64,000 nt of DNA, from the NCBI RefSeq assembly GCF_003032475.1, contig NZ_CP028369.1, positions 7,502,001-7,566,000 of the forward strand. The letters are read 5' to 3'. Source of the DNA: Streptomyces sp. P3 (GTDB lineage Bacteria; Actinomycetota; Actinomycetes; Streptomycetales; Streptomycetaceae). The notes under the pieces are model-generated. The model worked only from the letters and a program-made list of their open reading frames with translations, had not been told where the DNA came from and did not search any database. The position numbers were made by a program, and so were the translations under genes. Positions 15,671 to 24,150 of the stretch are shown piece by piece; the stretch's first letter is position 1; each line of letters starts with the position of its first letter.

Positions 15671-17518
15671 ATGGACACCGCCGAACTCGTCGAACTCGGA
15701 AAGCAGTTGAGGGTGGACAGCGTGCGCGCGTCCGCCGCCGCGGGGTCCGGGCACCCGACGTCCTCGATGTCGGCCGCGGACCTGACGGCCGTCCTCCTCG
15801 CCCACCACCTCCGCTACGACTTCGACCGCCCGGACCATCCCGGCAACGACCGCTTCGTCCTCTCCAAGGGCCACGCCTCTCCGCTGCTGTACTCCGCCTA
15901 CAAGGCCGCCGGCGCCGTCGACGACGAGGAACTGCTGACCTTCCGGGGGCTCGGCAGCCGGCTCGAGGGACATCCCACCCCGCAGCGGCTGCCGTGGGTG
16001 GAGACGGCCACCGGATCGCTCGGCCAGGGCCTGCCGGTCGGCGTCGGCATCGCGCTGGCCGGGAAGCGGCTGGAGCGCACCGGGTACCGCGTCTGGGTGC
16101 TGTGCGGGGACAGCGAGCTCGCCGAGGGCTCGGTGTGGGAGGCCGCCGAGCACGCGGGCCACGAGCACCTGGACAACCTCACCGTCATCGTGGACGTGAA
16201 CCGGCTCGGCCAGCGCGGCCCCACCCGGCACGGCCACGACCTGGACGCCTATGCCCGCCGCTTCCAGGCCTTCGGCTGGCACACGGTCGAGGTCGACGGG
16301 CACGACGTGGACGCCATCGACCGCGCGTACGGCGAGGCGGTCTCCACCAGCGGGCAGCCCACCGCGATCCTCGCGCGCACCCTCAAGGGCAGCGGCGTGG
16401 CCTTGGTCGAGGACCGGGAGGGCCTGCACGGCAAGCCGCTGCCGGACGCCGACGAGGCGATCGAGGAGCTGGGCGGCGTCCGCGACCTGCGGGTCCGCGT
16501 GCACGAGCCGGCCGAAGCCAGGCTGCTGCACTCCGTCCCCTCGGGCCGGCCGGACCTGCCCCGCTGGCACAAGGGCGAGGAGGCGGCGACCCGGGACGCC
16601 TTCGGCAAGGCCCTCGCCGCTCTCGGCGCCGCCCGCGAGGACGTCGTCGCCCTCGACGGCGAGGTCGGCGACTCCACCCGCGCCGAGGACTTCGCCAAGG
16701 AGCACCCCGACCGTTACTTCGAGTGCTACATCGCCGAGCAGCAACTGGTCGCCGCCGCGGTCGGCCTCGCGGCGCGCGGCTGGACGCCGTACGCCGCCAC
16801 GTTCGCCGCCTTCCTGAGCCGCGCCCACGACTTCATCCGTATGGCGGCCGTCAGCGGCGCCGGCGTCAACCTGGTCGGCTCCCACGCGGGGGTCGCCATC
16901 GGACAGGACGGCCCCTCGCAGATGGGCCTGGAGGACCTCGCGATGCTGCGGGCGGTGCACGGTTCCACCGTGCTCTACCCGTGCGACGCCAACCAGACCG
17001 CCCGGCTCGTCGCCACCATGGCGGGCCTGGACGGCGTGCGCTACCTGCGCACCTCGCGCGGCGCCGCGCCGGTCCTCTACGGGCCGGACGAGGAGTTCCC
17101 GGTCGGCGGCAGCAAGGTGCTGCGCTCCTCCGAGCGGGACCGGTTGACGATCGTCGCGGCCGGCGTCACCGTGCACGAGGCGCTGAAGGCCGCCGAGGCG
17201 CTGGCCGGCGAGGGCATCGCGGTCCGGGTCGTCGACCTGTACTCCGTCAAGCCCGTCGACCGGACCACGCTGCGGCGGGCCGCCGAGGAGACCGGCTGCC
17301 TGCTGACCGTGGAGGACCACCACGCGGAGGGCGGCCTCGGGGACGCGGTCCTCGACGCCTTCCTCGACGGCCGCCCGGTGCCCCGCCTGGTGCGCCTCGC
17401 CGTGCGGACGATGCCCGGTTCGGCGAGCCCGGCGGAGCAGTTGCACGCCGCCGGCATCGACGCCGACTCGATCGCCGCTTCCGCACGGCTGCTGGTGGAG
17501 CAGGCGATCACGCCGTGA
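15671..17518 (+). CDS. transketolase
   Basis: The 615-residue thiamine-diphosphate enzyme transfers two-carbon units between sugar phosphates in the pentose phosphate pathway. The N-terminal PP domain has AAGSGHPTSSMSAADL and the Mg/ThDP motif GDSELAEGSVWEAAEHAG...VDVNRLGQ. The Pyr domain has the activating glutamate in YIAEQQLVAAAVGLA near residue 360. A transketolase C-terminal domain with VEDHHAEGGLGDAVL follows. The length fits the shorter, animal/archaeal-like type rather than the roughly 700-residue housekeeping TktA, so this is probably a secondary isozyme. Its stop overlaps the LigD gene start by four bases. Confidence 0.9.
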   Translation: MDTAELVELGKQLRVDSVRASAAAGSGHPTSSMSAADLTAVLLAHHLRYDFDRPDHPGNDRFVLSKGHASPLLYSAYKAAGAVDDEELLTFRGLGSRLEGHPTPQRLPWVETATGSLGQGLPVGVGIALAGKRLERTGYRVWVLCGDSELAEGSVWEAAEHAGHEHLDNLTVIVDVNRLGQRGPTRHGHDLDAYARRFQAFGWHTVEVDGHDVDAIDRAYGEAVSTSGQPTAILARTLKGSGVALVEDREGLHGKPLPDADEAIEELGGVRDLRVRVHEPAEARLLHSVPSGRPDLPRWHKGEEAATRDAFGKALAALGAAREDVVALDGEVGDSTRAEDFAKEHPDRYFECYIAEQQLVAAAVGLAARGWTPYAATFAAFLSRAHDFIRMAAVSGAGVNLVGSHAGVAIGQDGPSQMGLEDLAMLRAVHGSTVLYPCDANQTARLVATMAGLDGVRYLRTSRGAAPVLYGPDEEFPVGGSKVLRSSERDRLTIVAAGVTVHEALKAAEALAGEGIAVRVVDLYSVKPVDRTTLRRAAEETGCLLTVEDHHAEGGLGDAVLDAFLDGRPVPRLVRLAVRTMPGSASPAEQLHAAGIDADSIAASARLLVEQAITP

Positions 17519-18441
17519 GCGGCGACCGGGTGCGCACGGTGCGCACCGGCCGCCGGACCATCGAGGTGCACCGGCCGGACAAGGTGCTCTTCCCGGGCGA
17601 CGGGGACGCGAAGGAGTACACGAAGGGCGACCTCGTCGCCTACTACCGGGCCGTCGCCCCGTTCCTGCTGCCGCAGCTGCGCGGCCGTCCGCTGATGCTG
17701 GAACGGCATCCGGACGGCCTGGACGGGCCGCGGTTCATGCAGAAGAACACGCCGGAGCACTACCCGGAGTGGATCACGCGGGTGGAGCTGGCGAAGGAGG
17801 GCGGCACGGTCCGCCACGCGGTGTGCGACGACGCGGCAACGCTGGCGTTCCTCGCCGACCAGGCCTGTCTCACCCTGCACCGGTGGCTGTCCCGGGCCGA
17901 CCGCCCCGACCACCCCGACCTGATGGTCTTCGACCTCGACCCGGCCGACGGCTCCCGCTTCGCCGCCGTCCGCGAGGCGGCCGGACGGCTGCGCGAGCTC
18001 CTCGGCGAGCTGCGGCTGCCCGCCGACCTGATGACGACGGGCTCGCGCGGGCTGCACGTGGTGGTCCCGGTCGACGGGCAGGACGACTTCGACGCGGTCC
18101 GCGGATTCGCCCGGGACGTCGCCGAGCTGCTCGCCGCCGGGCATCCCGACCGGCTGACCACGGCAGCCCGCAAGAAGGACCGCGGGGACCGGCTCTACCT
18201 GGACGTCCAGCGCAACGGGTACGCGCAGACCGCCGTCGCCCCCTACACGGTGCGCGCGCTGCCGGGGGCGCCCGTCGCCATGCCGATCAGCTGGGAGCAG
18301 CTCGGCGACCCCGGCCCGCGCCGCTGGACCATCGCCGACGCCGTCGAGCAGGCCCGGACGCGGCCCTGGTCCGGGACGTCGGGGCGGGGGCGGGCGCTGG
18401 GCCCGGCCCGGCGCCGGCTCGACGCACTGCGCGGCTCGTGA
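17515..18441 (+). CDS. LigD-type polymerase/primase domain protein
   Basis: This 308-residue protein is a stand-alone PolDom of the archaeo-eukaryotic primase superfamily, which fills gaps and adds ribonucleotides during Ku-dependent end joining. The catalytic acidic motif is MVFDLDPADG near residue 140, and the conserved MTTGSRGLHVVVPVDG lies near residue 172. The N-terminus TIEVHRPDKVLFP is typical, and the C-terminus PARRRLDALR follows the usual ending. There is no ligase or nuclease domain, so it would need a partner encoded elsewhere. GTG 17515 overlaps the transketolase stop. The gvp cluster starts only 39 bases downstream. Confidence 0.85.
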   Translation: MSGDRVRTVRTGRRTIEVHRPDKVLFPGDGDAKEYTKGDLVAYYRAVAPFLLPQLRGRPLMLERHPDGLDGPRFMQKNTPEHYPEWITRVELAKEGGTVRHAVCDDAATLAFLADQACLTLHRWLSRADRPDHPDLMVFDLDPADGSRFAAVREAAGRLRELLGELRLPADLMTTGSRGLHVVVPVDGQDDFDAVRGFARDVAELLAAGHPDRLTTAARKKDRGDRLYLDVQRNGYAQTAVAPYTVRALPGAPVAMPISWEQLGDPGPRRWTIADAVEQARTRPWSGTSGRGRALGPARRRLDALRGS

Positions 18442-18480
18442 AGGTTTGGCCAGGGGAGTTCCGGCCACCCGGAGGAAGAG

Positions 18481-18978
18481 GTGGCCATCGTGAACACGAA
18501 AAGCACATCGCAGGCACACAGATCCGATGATCCCGAACGCCCGCGCGGTCGGGACGATACCGATACTTCACGCTCATCACACTCATCACGCCCTTCAGGC
18601 GATTCACGCGGTTCACGTAGTTCACACAGTTCTGACGATTCGGGGAACCCGGACAGGCCGAAGGCTCCTCGGCACGGGAAAGGCGGAGACGACGTGGCAG
18701 ACGACCGGCCGGGCCCCATGGACGTGCTGCGCCAGGCGCGCGCCCAGCTCGCGGAGCTGACCGGCATGACGGCCGAGAGCGTCTCGTCCTTCGAGCAGAC
18801 CGAGGACGGCTGGGCCCTGGAGATCGAGGTCATGGAGCTGGCCCGGGTGCCCGACACGATGAGCCTGATGGCGAGCTACCAGGTCGACCTCGATTCCGCA
18901 GGACAGCTCACCGGCTACCGGCGTGTCCGCCGCTACGAGCGCGGGCGGGCCGACGCACATCGGCAGGGCGGTCGCTAG
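18481..18978 (+). CDS. gvpO: gas vesicle protein GvpO
   Basis: GvpO is a small accessory protein needed for gas-vesicle formation in some organisms, possibly regulatory. The conserved GvpO domain occupies about residues 75-160 (LRQARAQLAELTGM, SSFEQTEDGWALEIEVMELARVPDTM, YRRVRRYERG). The first 70 residues are an unusual Ser/His/Arg/Asp-rich extension with repeated SSHSS, encoded by DNA with clearly lower GC than its surroundings. GTG 18481 has GGAGG five bases upstream; GTG 18490 is possible. It is the first gene of a ten-gene gvp operon and lies 39 bases after the LigD gene, so read-through from upstream is likely. Confidence 0.85.
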   Translation: MAIVNTKSTSQAHRSDDPERPRGRDDTDTSRSSHSSRPSGDSRGSRSSHSSDDSGNPDRPKAPRHGKGGDDVADDRPGPMDVLRQARAQLAELTGMTAESVSSFEQTEDGWALEIEVMELARVPDTMSLMASYQVDLDSAGQLTGYRRVRRYERGRADAHRQGGR

Positions 18979-19045
18979 GCCGCCCGCCCGTACTGCTGTC
19001 CGACCATCCACTTCAAGATCTTCAAGACAAGGAGGCGCGGTAGAC

Positions 19046-19486
19046 ATGACCGTTGTCCCGGCACAACAGACCGGCGGTGGGGGCGGCTCCAGCGGCCTCT
19101 ACGACGTGCTGGAGCTCGTCCTCGACAGGGGTCTCGTCATCGACGCGTTCGTGCGGGTGTCCCTGGTCGGCATCGAGATCCTCAAGATCGACGTCAGGGT
19201 CGTGGTGGCCAGCGTCGACACCTATCTGCGCTTCGCCGAGGCGTGCAACCGACTGGACCTGGAGGCGGGGCCGCGCAAGGACCCGGGCCTGCCCGACCTG
19301 GTCGGCGAGATGACCGAGTCCGGCGCCCGCGGCAAGTCCAAGGGTGCCCTGTCGGGCGCGGCGGAGACCATCTCCGACGCGTTCAAGCAGGCCCGTGACG
19401 ACGGTTCCTCGGGGGAGCGTGAGCGCGAGGCCAGGCCCCGGGCCCGTAAGACCACCTCCACGCGCCGGAAGGAGGAGCAGGAGTGA
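19046..19486 (+). CDS. gvpA: gas vesicle structural protein GvpA
   Basis: The 146-residue protein is the probable main shell protein. The GvpA fold spans about residues 18-75: LYDVLELVLDRGLVIDAFVR, then VSLVGIEILKIDVRVVVASV, then a helix TYLRFAEACNRLDLE. The C-terminal 70 residues are a hydrophilic Lys/Arg/Glu-rich tail, longer than in cyanobacterial GvpA (about 70 residues) but, as I recall, usual for Streptomyces. GGAGG precedes ATG 19046. It ends four bases into gvpF (ATGA-type coupling). Lack of gvpC and gvpN in the cluster is normal for this genus. Confidence 0.88.
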   Translation: MTVVPAQQTGGGGGSSGLYDVLELVLDRGLVIDAFVRVSLVGIEILKIDVRVVVASVDTYLRFAEACNRLDLEAGPRKDPGLPDLVGEMTESGARGKSKGALSGAAETISDAFKQARDDGSSGEREREARPRARKTTSTRRKEEQE

Positions 19487-20241
19487 GCACCTACGTCTAC
19501 GGCATCGTGGCGCGGTCGCATCCGGCCCTTCCGGACGGTCTGGCCGGTGTCGGTGAGCCGCCGCTGCCGGTGCGCGTCCTGACCGAGGGCGAACTGGCGG
19601 CGATCGTCAGCGACGCCCCCGAGGGGCTGCGGCCCAAGCGCAGGGAGCTGCTCGCCCACCAGAGTGTGCTCGCCGAGGCGGGCGCCGGCGGCTGCGTGCT
19701 GCCCATGCGGTTCGGCAGCGTCGCACCCGACGACAGCTCCGTCACCGGGGTCCTCGCCGAGCGCGCCGACCACTACAAGGAGCGTCTGGACGTCCTCGAG
19801 GGCCGGGTGGAGTACAACGTCAAGGCCTCGCACGTCGAGGAGGCGGTGCTGCACCAGGTGATGGCCGAGAGCCCCGAGCTGCGGGGCATGGCCGAGGCCA
19901 ACCGTCAGTCCGGCGGCGGCAGTTACGAGCAGCGGCTGCAACTCGGCGAGATGGTGGCCGCCGCGGTCAAGGCCAAGGAGGCCGAGGACGCGGCGGACGT
20001 GCGGCAGCAGCTCGAGCCGCTCGCCGCGCACGTCAGCGTGGGCCCCGAGTCCACGGGCTGGCTGGTCAACGTGTCCTTCCTGGTGGACCGCGACTCGGCG
20101 GCCGGGTTCCTGGAGGCCGCGGAGGAGCTCCGCAAGAGCCGTCCGCATCTCGAGGTGCGGGTCAACGGGCCGCTTCCGCCGTACAGCTTCGTGGAGCCCG
20201 GTCCGGCCGAACCCGAACCCGCGGGCGTCACCGGGGAGTAG
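19483..20241 (+). CDS. gvpF: gas vesicle protein GvpF (GvpL/GvpF family)
   Basis: The 252-residue minor gas-vesicle protein is thought to help shell nucleation or assembly. It opens with the family signature STYVYGIVARSHPAL and EGELAAIVSDAP. The second half has the long coiled helix (YEQRLQLGEMVAAAVKAKEAEDA) and the ending VNGPLPPYSFV that is typical of GvpL/F. It starts inside the last codon of gvpA and is followed seven bases later by gvpG. GvpL at 22798 is its paralogue in the same operon. Confidence 0.9.
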   Translation: MSTYVYGIVARSHPALPDGLAGVGEPPLPVRVLTEGELAAIVSDAPEGLRPKRRELLAHQSVLAEAGAGGCVLPMRFGSVAPDDSSVTGVLAERADHYKERLDVLEGRVEYNVKASHVEEAVLHQVMAESPELRGMAEANRQSGGGSYEQRLQLGEMVAAAVKAKEAEDAADVRQQLEPLAAHVSVGPESTGWLVNVSFLVDRDSAAGFLEAAEELRKSRPHLEVRVNGPLPPYSFVEPGPAEPEPAGVTGE

Positions 20242-20248
20242 GCGTGTC

Positions 20249-20512
20249 ATGGGACTCATCTCAGAGGTGCTTCTCCTGCCGTTCGCTCCGGTCCGCGGCA
20301 GCGGCTGGGTGATCGGCCAGGTACTGGAGGAGGCCGAGCGGATCTACTACGACCCGAGCACCGTTCGGGCTGAACTCGCCCGACTGGAGGAGCAGTTGGA
20401 CGCCGGTGAGATCACGGAGGAGGAGTTCGACCGGCAGGAGGACCAACTCCTCGACCGGATGGAGATCGCGACGCGCAGAAGCGCGGGAACGGACGACGGG
20501 TGGGCAGGATGA
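20249..20512 (+). CDS. gvpG: gas vesicle protein GvpG
   Basis: The 87-residue protein matches GvpG: a hydrophobic N-terminus (LISEVLLLPFAPVRGSGWVIGQVLEEAERIYYD) followed by the charged helix RAELARLEEQLDAGEITEEEFDRQEDQLLDRM. GvpG is a minor shell-assembly factor. It sits between gvpF and gvpY, and its stop overlaps the gvpY start by four bases. Confidence 0.88.
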   Translation: MGLISEVLLLPFAPVRGSGWVIGQVLEEAERIYYDPSTVRAELARLEEQLDAGEITEEEFDRQEDQLLDRMEIATRRSAGTDDGWAG

Positions 20513-21186
20513 ACCGAACGGGAATGGGCCTCGCGATAGGCGCCGGCTACCTCCTCGGACGTACCAGGAAGCTGAAACTCGCCTTGGCCGTGGGCTCGCT
20601 GGTGGCGGGCAAGAAGCTGAACCTCACACCCAGGGGCATCGCCGACCTGGTCTCCCAGCAGTTGCTGGCCAACCCGCAGTTCAAGGAGATCGGCGACCAG
20701 CTCCGCACCGACCTGCGCGGCGTCGGCAAGGCGGCGTCCGGGGCCATGGTCGAGCGGCAGATGGACGCTCTGGCCGACCGTCTGCACGGGCGCACCGCCG
20801 AGGTGCGCGACCAGATCGAGGGCGTCGTGCCGGGCAAGGGCGCGGACGACGAGGCGGACGAGGAGTACGACGAGCCTCAGGACGCCCACGAGGACCAGGA
20901 CGACGAGGAGGACGGCCGGGACACCGCCGAGGACGACGGCGGCGGGGACACGGCCGAGGACACCGCCGAGGAGGACGAGGAGGAGGCGCCGCGCAGGAGG
21001 ACCGCGGCCAGGAAGGCGCCGGCCAAGAAGTCGGCGAAGAAGGCGCCCGCCAGGAAGGCCCCGGCCCGCACGCCGGCCGCGAAGAAGACCGCGTCGGCCG
21101 GGAAGTCGGGCGCGAGGACCGCAGCGAAGACCGCCTCGGGCACCACGTCCCGGTCCCGGCGGCCGAAGGGAGGCGGTGACCGATGA
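20509..21186 (+). CDS. gvpY: gas vesicle cluster protein GvpY
   Basis: The 225-residue protein occupies the gvpY position of Streptomyces clusters; its function is unknown. The first 100 residues (GLAIGAGYLLGRTRKLKLAL, then a helical segment ADLVSQQLLANPQFKEIGDQL) look like a membrane- or shell-associated domain. They are followed by about 45 Asp/Glu-rich residues and then a basic Lys/Ala/Pro tail (KKSAKKAPARKAPARTPAAK) resembling histone H1-like tails. ATG 20509 overlaps the gvpG stop; GTG 20500 is an alternative. It ends in a four-base overlap with gvpZ. Confidence 0.8.
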   Translation: MNRTGMGLAIGAGYLLGRTRKLKLALAVGSLVAGKKLNLTPRGIADLVSQQLLANPQFKEIGDQLRTDLRGVGKAASGAMVERQMDALADRLHGRTAEVRDQIEGVVPGKGADDEADEEYDEPQDAHEDQDDEEDGRDTAEDDGGGDTAEDTAEEDEEEAPRRRTAARKAPAKKSAKKAPARKAPARTPAAKKTASAGKSGARTAAKTASGTTSRSRRPKGGGDR

Positions 21187-22385
21187 CCGAGACTCTCGGA
21201 TCCGCCAAGTCCGCGACCTCCGCGGCTTCCGGCACCGCGGGCAAGGCGGCCGGCGGCGACGGCGGCCCGCTCTCCGGAATCGCTCACAGCGAGGCCGCCG
21301 ACCGGCTCAAGGAAGAGGTGCAGGAGTACCTCGCCGCCCAGGCCACCCGCCTGCTGACCGGCGTCGGCCACAAGCTCGGCGACACCACGTCCAAACTCAA
21401 CGACATCGCCGAGGGCAACAGCCCGGGCTTCGCCAAACTCGCCCTCGACGGCGGTCGGAAGATCGCCGAGGGCAAGGGGCCGCTGCGCTCCGCCCTGGAA
21501 CTCGGCGCCTCGCGGGCCAAGGACAAGGTGACCGGCGCGCTGAAGAACCTCGGCGGCGGCAAGGGCGGCAAGGGCAAGAAGAGCGCGGGCAAGAAACCGA
21601 CCGTGATCATGGAGACGATCGACGTCGGCGTCCCGCTGCGCACCGCCTACGACCAGTGGACGCAGTACCAGGACTTCAGCACCTTCGCCAAGGGCGTCAA
21701 GAGCGCGAACCGCGCCGACGACACCACGAGCGACTGGCAGGCGAAGGTCTTCTGGTCCAACCGCAGCTGGAAGGCGAAGACCACCGAACAGGTGCCGGAC
21801 GACCGGATCGCCTGGACGTCCGAGGGCGCGAAGGGCACGACGAAGGGCGTCGTCTCCTTCCACGAGCTCGCCGAGAACCTCACCCGGATCCTGCTGGTCA
21901 TCGAGTACTACCCCACGGGCCTGTTCGAGAAGACCGGCAACATCTGGCGTGCCCAGGGCCGCCGTGCACGTCTCGACCTGAAGAACTTCGCCCGCTTCAT
22001 CACCATCAAGGGGGAGGCGCAGGACAGCTGGCGCGGCGAGATCCGCGACGGCGAGGTCGTCACCTCCCACGAGGACGCGATGGCGGAGGAGGAGCGGGAC
22101 CGGGGCGACGACGGGAACGAGGACGCCGAGGCCCGTGCGGACGACGGCGACGTCGAGGACGACGACGAGCCGCGGGATGCCGAGGACGGCCGCCGGGAGG
22201 ACGATGAGTACGCCGAGGACGAGTACGAGGACGACGAGGACGAGGCGTACGACGACGAGGAGCAGCCCGAAGCGGAAGAGGGCGGCGAGCCGGCGGACGC
22301 CGGGGCCGAGGACGAGTACGAGGAGTACGACGAGGAGGAGCCCGAGGACGAGGACGTGGCCGACCAGCGCAGGAGTCGTCGATGA
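21183..22385 (+). CDS. gvpZ: gas vesicle cluster protein GvpZ, SRPBCC domain with acidic tail
   Basis: The 400-residue protein has three parts. An Ala/Gly/Lys-rich helical N-terminus covers residues 1-135. A helix-grip (SRPBCC/cyclase) domain covers about 139-280, from TVIMETIDVGVPLRTAYDQW through FSTFAKGVKSA to GLFEKTGNIWRAQGRR. The last 100 residues are almost all Asp, Glu and Tyr (for example DEYAEDEYEDDEDEAYDDEE). The START-like domain suggests ligand or protein binding, and the tail could interact with basic partners such as the GvpY tail. ATGA overlaps link it to gvpY and gvpJ. Confidence 0.8.
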   Translation: MTETLGSAKSATSAASGTAGKAAGGDGGPLSGIAHSEAADRLKEEVQEYLAAQATRLLTGVGHKLGDTTSKLNDIAEGNSPGFAKLALDGGRKIAEGKGPLRSALELGASRAKDKVTGALKNLGGGKGGKGKKSAGKKPTVIMETIDVGVPLRTAYDQWTQYQDFSTFAKGVKSANRADDTTSDWQAKVFWSNRSWKAKTTEQVPDDRIAWTSEGAKGTTKGVVSFHELAENLTRILLVIEYYPTGLFEKTGNIWRAQGRRARLDLKNFARFITIKGEAQDSWRGEIRDGEVVTSHEDAMAEEERDRGDDGNEDAEARADDGDVEDDDEPRDAEDGRREDDEYAEDEYEDDEDEAYDDEEQPEAEEGGEPADAGAEDEYEEYDEEEPEDEDVADQRRSRR

Positions 22386-22801
22386 CCATGGCGAGCCGGA
22401 TGCCGGAGCCGTACGGCCAGGGCGGCGGAGCCAACCTGGCCGACATCCTCGAGCGTGTCCTTGACAAGGGCATCGTGATCGCGGGCGACATCCGGATCAA
22501 CCTGCTCGACATCGAACTGCTCACCATCAAGCTGCGGCTCATCGTCGCCTCGGTCGACAAGGCGAAGGAAATGGGGATCGACTGGTGGGAGGACGACCCG
22601 GCCCTCTCCTCCGGCGCCCGCCGCAAGGAGCTCGCGCGGGAGAACGCCGAACTGCGCGAGCGGCTGGCCCGGCTGGAGGAGCTGACCGAGCCGGAGGAGT
22701 CGGCCGAGCCGGAGGAACTGGAGCCGGCCCGCGCGCGGCGGAGACCGCGGCGGGACGCTCCGCGTGAGGCCCGTGGGAACGCCCGGAAGGAGTCCCCGTG
22801 A
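22382..22801 (+). CDS. gvpJ: gas vesicle protein GvpJ (GvpA superfamily)
   Basis: The 139-residue minor shell protein carries the GvpA-like core NLADILERVLDKGIVIAGDIR, LLDIELLTIKLRLIVASV and the GvpJ-type continuation KEMGIDWWEDDPALSS. The C-terminal half is a charged Glu/Arg-rich coiled segment. GvpJ is thought to act in nucleation or at the vesicle tips. It overlaps gvpZ and gvpL by four bases each. Confidence 0.88.
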   Translation: MTMASRMPEPYGQGGGANLADILERVLDKGIVIAGDIRINLLDIELLTIKLRLIVASVDKAKEMGIDWWEDDPALSSGARRKELARENAELRERLARLEELTEPEESAEPEELEPARARRRPRRDAPREARGNARKESP

Positions 22802-23586
22802 ACGGACTGCGCTACGTGTACGCCGTCTGCCGCCCCCTCGGCGCGCCCCTGCAGACCGCCCTGTCGGGCGTGGCGGGGGATCCGCCCCGGCTGCTCGCTC
22901 ACCACGGCCTGATCGCCGTGGTGAGCCATGTGCCGGAGCGCGACTTCGCGCAGGAGCCGCTCCGCCGCCGTCTGGAGGACCTGGACTGGCTCACGGAGAC
23001 CGCCAGGGCCCATCAGCAGGTCATCGACGCCCTGACGGCCGTCACCACGCCGCTGCCGCTCCGGCTCGCCACGGTCTTCCGGGACGACAGCGGGGTCCGC
23101 GTGATGATGGAGGAGCGCGAGCAGGACTTCCTGCGCACCCTGGACCGGCTCGAGGGGCGGGTCGAGTGGGGCGTGAAGGTGTACGTCGAGCCCGAGGCGC
23201 GGGAGCCCGAGCCGGCGGCCGCCAGGCCCGCCTCGGGCCGTGACTACCTCCGGCAGCGGCGTACCCGGGCCCGGGCCCGGGACGACACCTGGCAGCGGGC
23301 CGAGGAGTTCGCCGGCCGGCTGCACACGACGCTCTCCGCGCGCGCCGAGGACGCCCGGCTCCACCCGCCGCAGAACTCCGCGCTCTCCGAGGCGTCCGGG
23401 CAGAACGTGCTGAACGCGGCCTATCTGGTGCCGCGCGCACAGTCCGAGGAGTTCGTGGAGATCGTGGACCGCACGAAGGGCGAGGAGCCCGGGATACGGG
23501 TGGAGCTCACCGGACCGTGGGCGGCCTATTCCTTCGTGGACATGATGGAGGAAACCGGGGCCGGCGGGCCGGGGGAGGACGCATGA
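22798..23586 (+). CDS. gvpL: gas vesicle protein GvpL (GvpL/GvpF family)
   Basis: The 262-residue protein is the second GvpL/F-family member. It has GLRYVYAVCRPLGAPLQTAL, then LIAVVSHVPERDF, then the conserved TPLPLRLATVFRDD. Near the C-terminus are LNAAYLVPRAQSEEFVEIVD and LTGPWAAYSFVDM, matching the family end. Like GvpF it is an assembly factor. The GTG start and the stop overlap gvpJ and gvpS by four bases. Confidence 0.9.
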   Translation: MNGLRYVYAVCRPLGAPLQTALSGVAGDPPRLLAHHGLIAVVSHVPERDFAQEPLRRRLEDLDWLTETARAHQQVIDALTAVTTPLPLRLATVFRDDSGVRVMMEEREQDFLRTLDRLEGRVEWGVKVYVEPEAREPEPAAARPASGRDYLRQRRTRARARDDTWQRAEEFAGRLHTTLSARAEDARLHPPQNSALSEASGQNVLNAAYLVPRAQSEEFVEIVDRTKGEEPGIRVELTGPWAAYSFVDMMEETGAGGPGEDA

Positions 23587-23771
23587 CCGTCGTGGAGCGC
23601 CGCGAGGTCGCCCTCGTCGACCTGCTCGACCGGCTGCTGGCCGGAGGCGTCGTCATCACGGGGGACATCACCCTGCGCATCGCGGACGTCGATCTCGTCC
23701 GCATCGACCTCAACGCACTGATCAGCTCGGTGAACGAGCAGGTGCCGTCGCCCTGGGAGGACCTGCTGTGA
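23583..23771 (+). CDS. gvpS: gas vesicle protein GvpS (GvpA superfamily)
   Basis: The 62-residue protein is little more than the GvpA core: EVALVDLLDRLLAGGVVITGD, ITLRIADVDLVRIDLNALISSV, then a short tail. It is the third GvpA-superfamily protein of the operon and probably a minor shell component. ATG 23583 overlaps the gvpL stop. Confidence 0.88.
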   Translation: MTVVERREVALVDLLDRLLAGGVVITGDITLRIADVDLVRIDLNALISSVNEQVPSPWEDLL

Positions 23772-24052
23772 CGGACCGCCGGCACCGTGTCGACCTCGAG
23801 CCCGACACCGTCGAGCGCGACCTGGTCAAGCTCGTCCTGACCGTCGTGGAACTGCTGCGCCAGCTGATGGAACGGCAGGCGGTGCGCCGCTTCGACACGG
23901 GGGACCTGAGCGAGGAGCAGGAGGAGCGCATCGGACTCACCCTGATGCTGCTCGACGAGCGTATGACCGAACTGCGCGAGCGCTACGGACTGCGACCCGA
24001 GGACCTCAATCTGGATCTCGGACCGCTCGGACCGCTCCTTCCCCGCGAATGA
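23768..24052 (+). CDS. gvpK: gas vesicle protein GvpK
   Basis: The 94-residue protein matches GvpK: HRVDLEPDTVERDLVKLVLTVVELLRQLMERQAVRRFDTGDLS, then EERIGLTLMLLDERM and FGL-like terminal LRPEDLNLDLGPLG. It is a helical accessory protein required for vesicle formation in some systems. It is the last gvp gene, and a hairpin at 24113-24140 follows. Confidence 0.9.
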   Translation: MTDRRHRVDLEPDTVERDLVKLVLTVVELLRQLMERQAVRRFDTGDLSEEQEERIGLTLMLLDERMTELRERYGLRPEDLNLDLGPLGPLLPRE

Positions 24053-24112
24053 GCCGCCGAGGGCCGGTGGGTGGCCGACGGAGGCCGGTGGGGAGATGGG
24101 CCGGTGGGGCCG

Positions 24113-24140
24113 GGCCCGCCCGCGAGCCGCGGGTCGGGCC
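24113..24140. terminator. hairpin between convergent gvpK and methyltransferase genes
   Basis: GGCCCGCCCGCG at 24113-24124 pairs with CGCGGGTCGGGCC at 24128-24140 with one bulged base and a three-base loop. It can serve both convergent genes. Confidence 0.6.
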
Positions 24141-24150
24141 GGTCGCCGGG

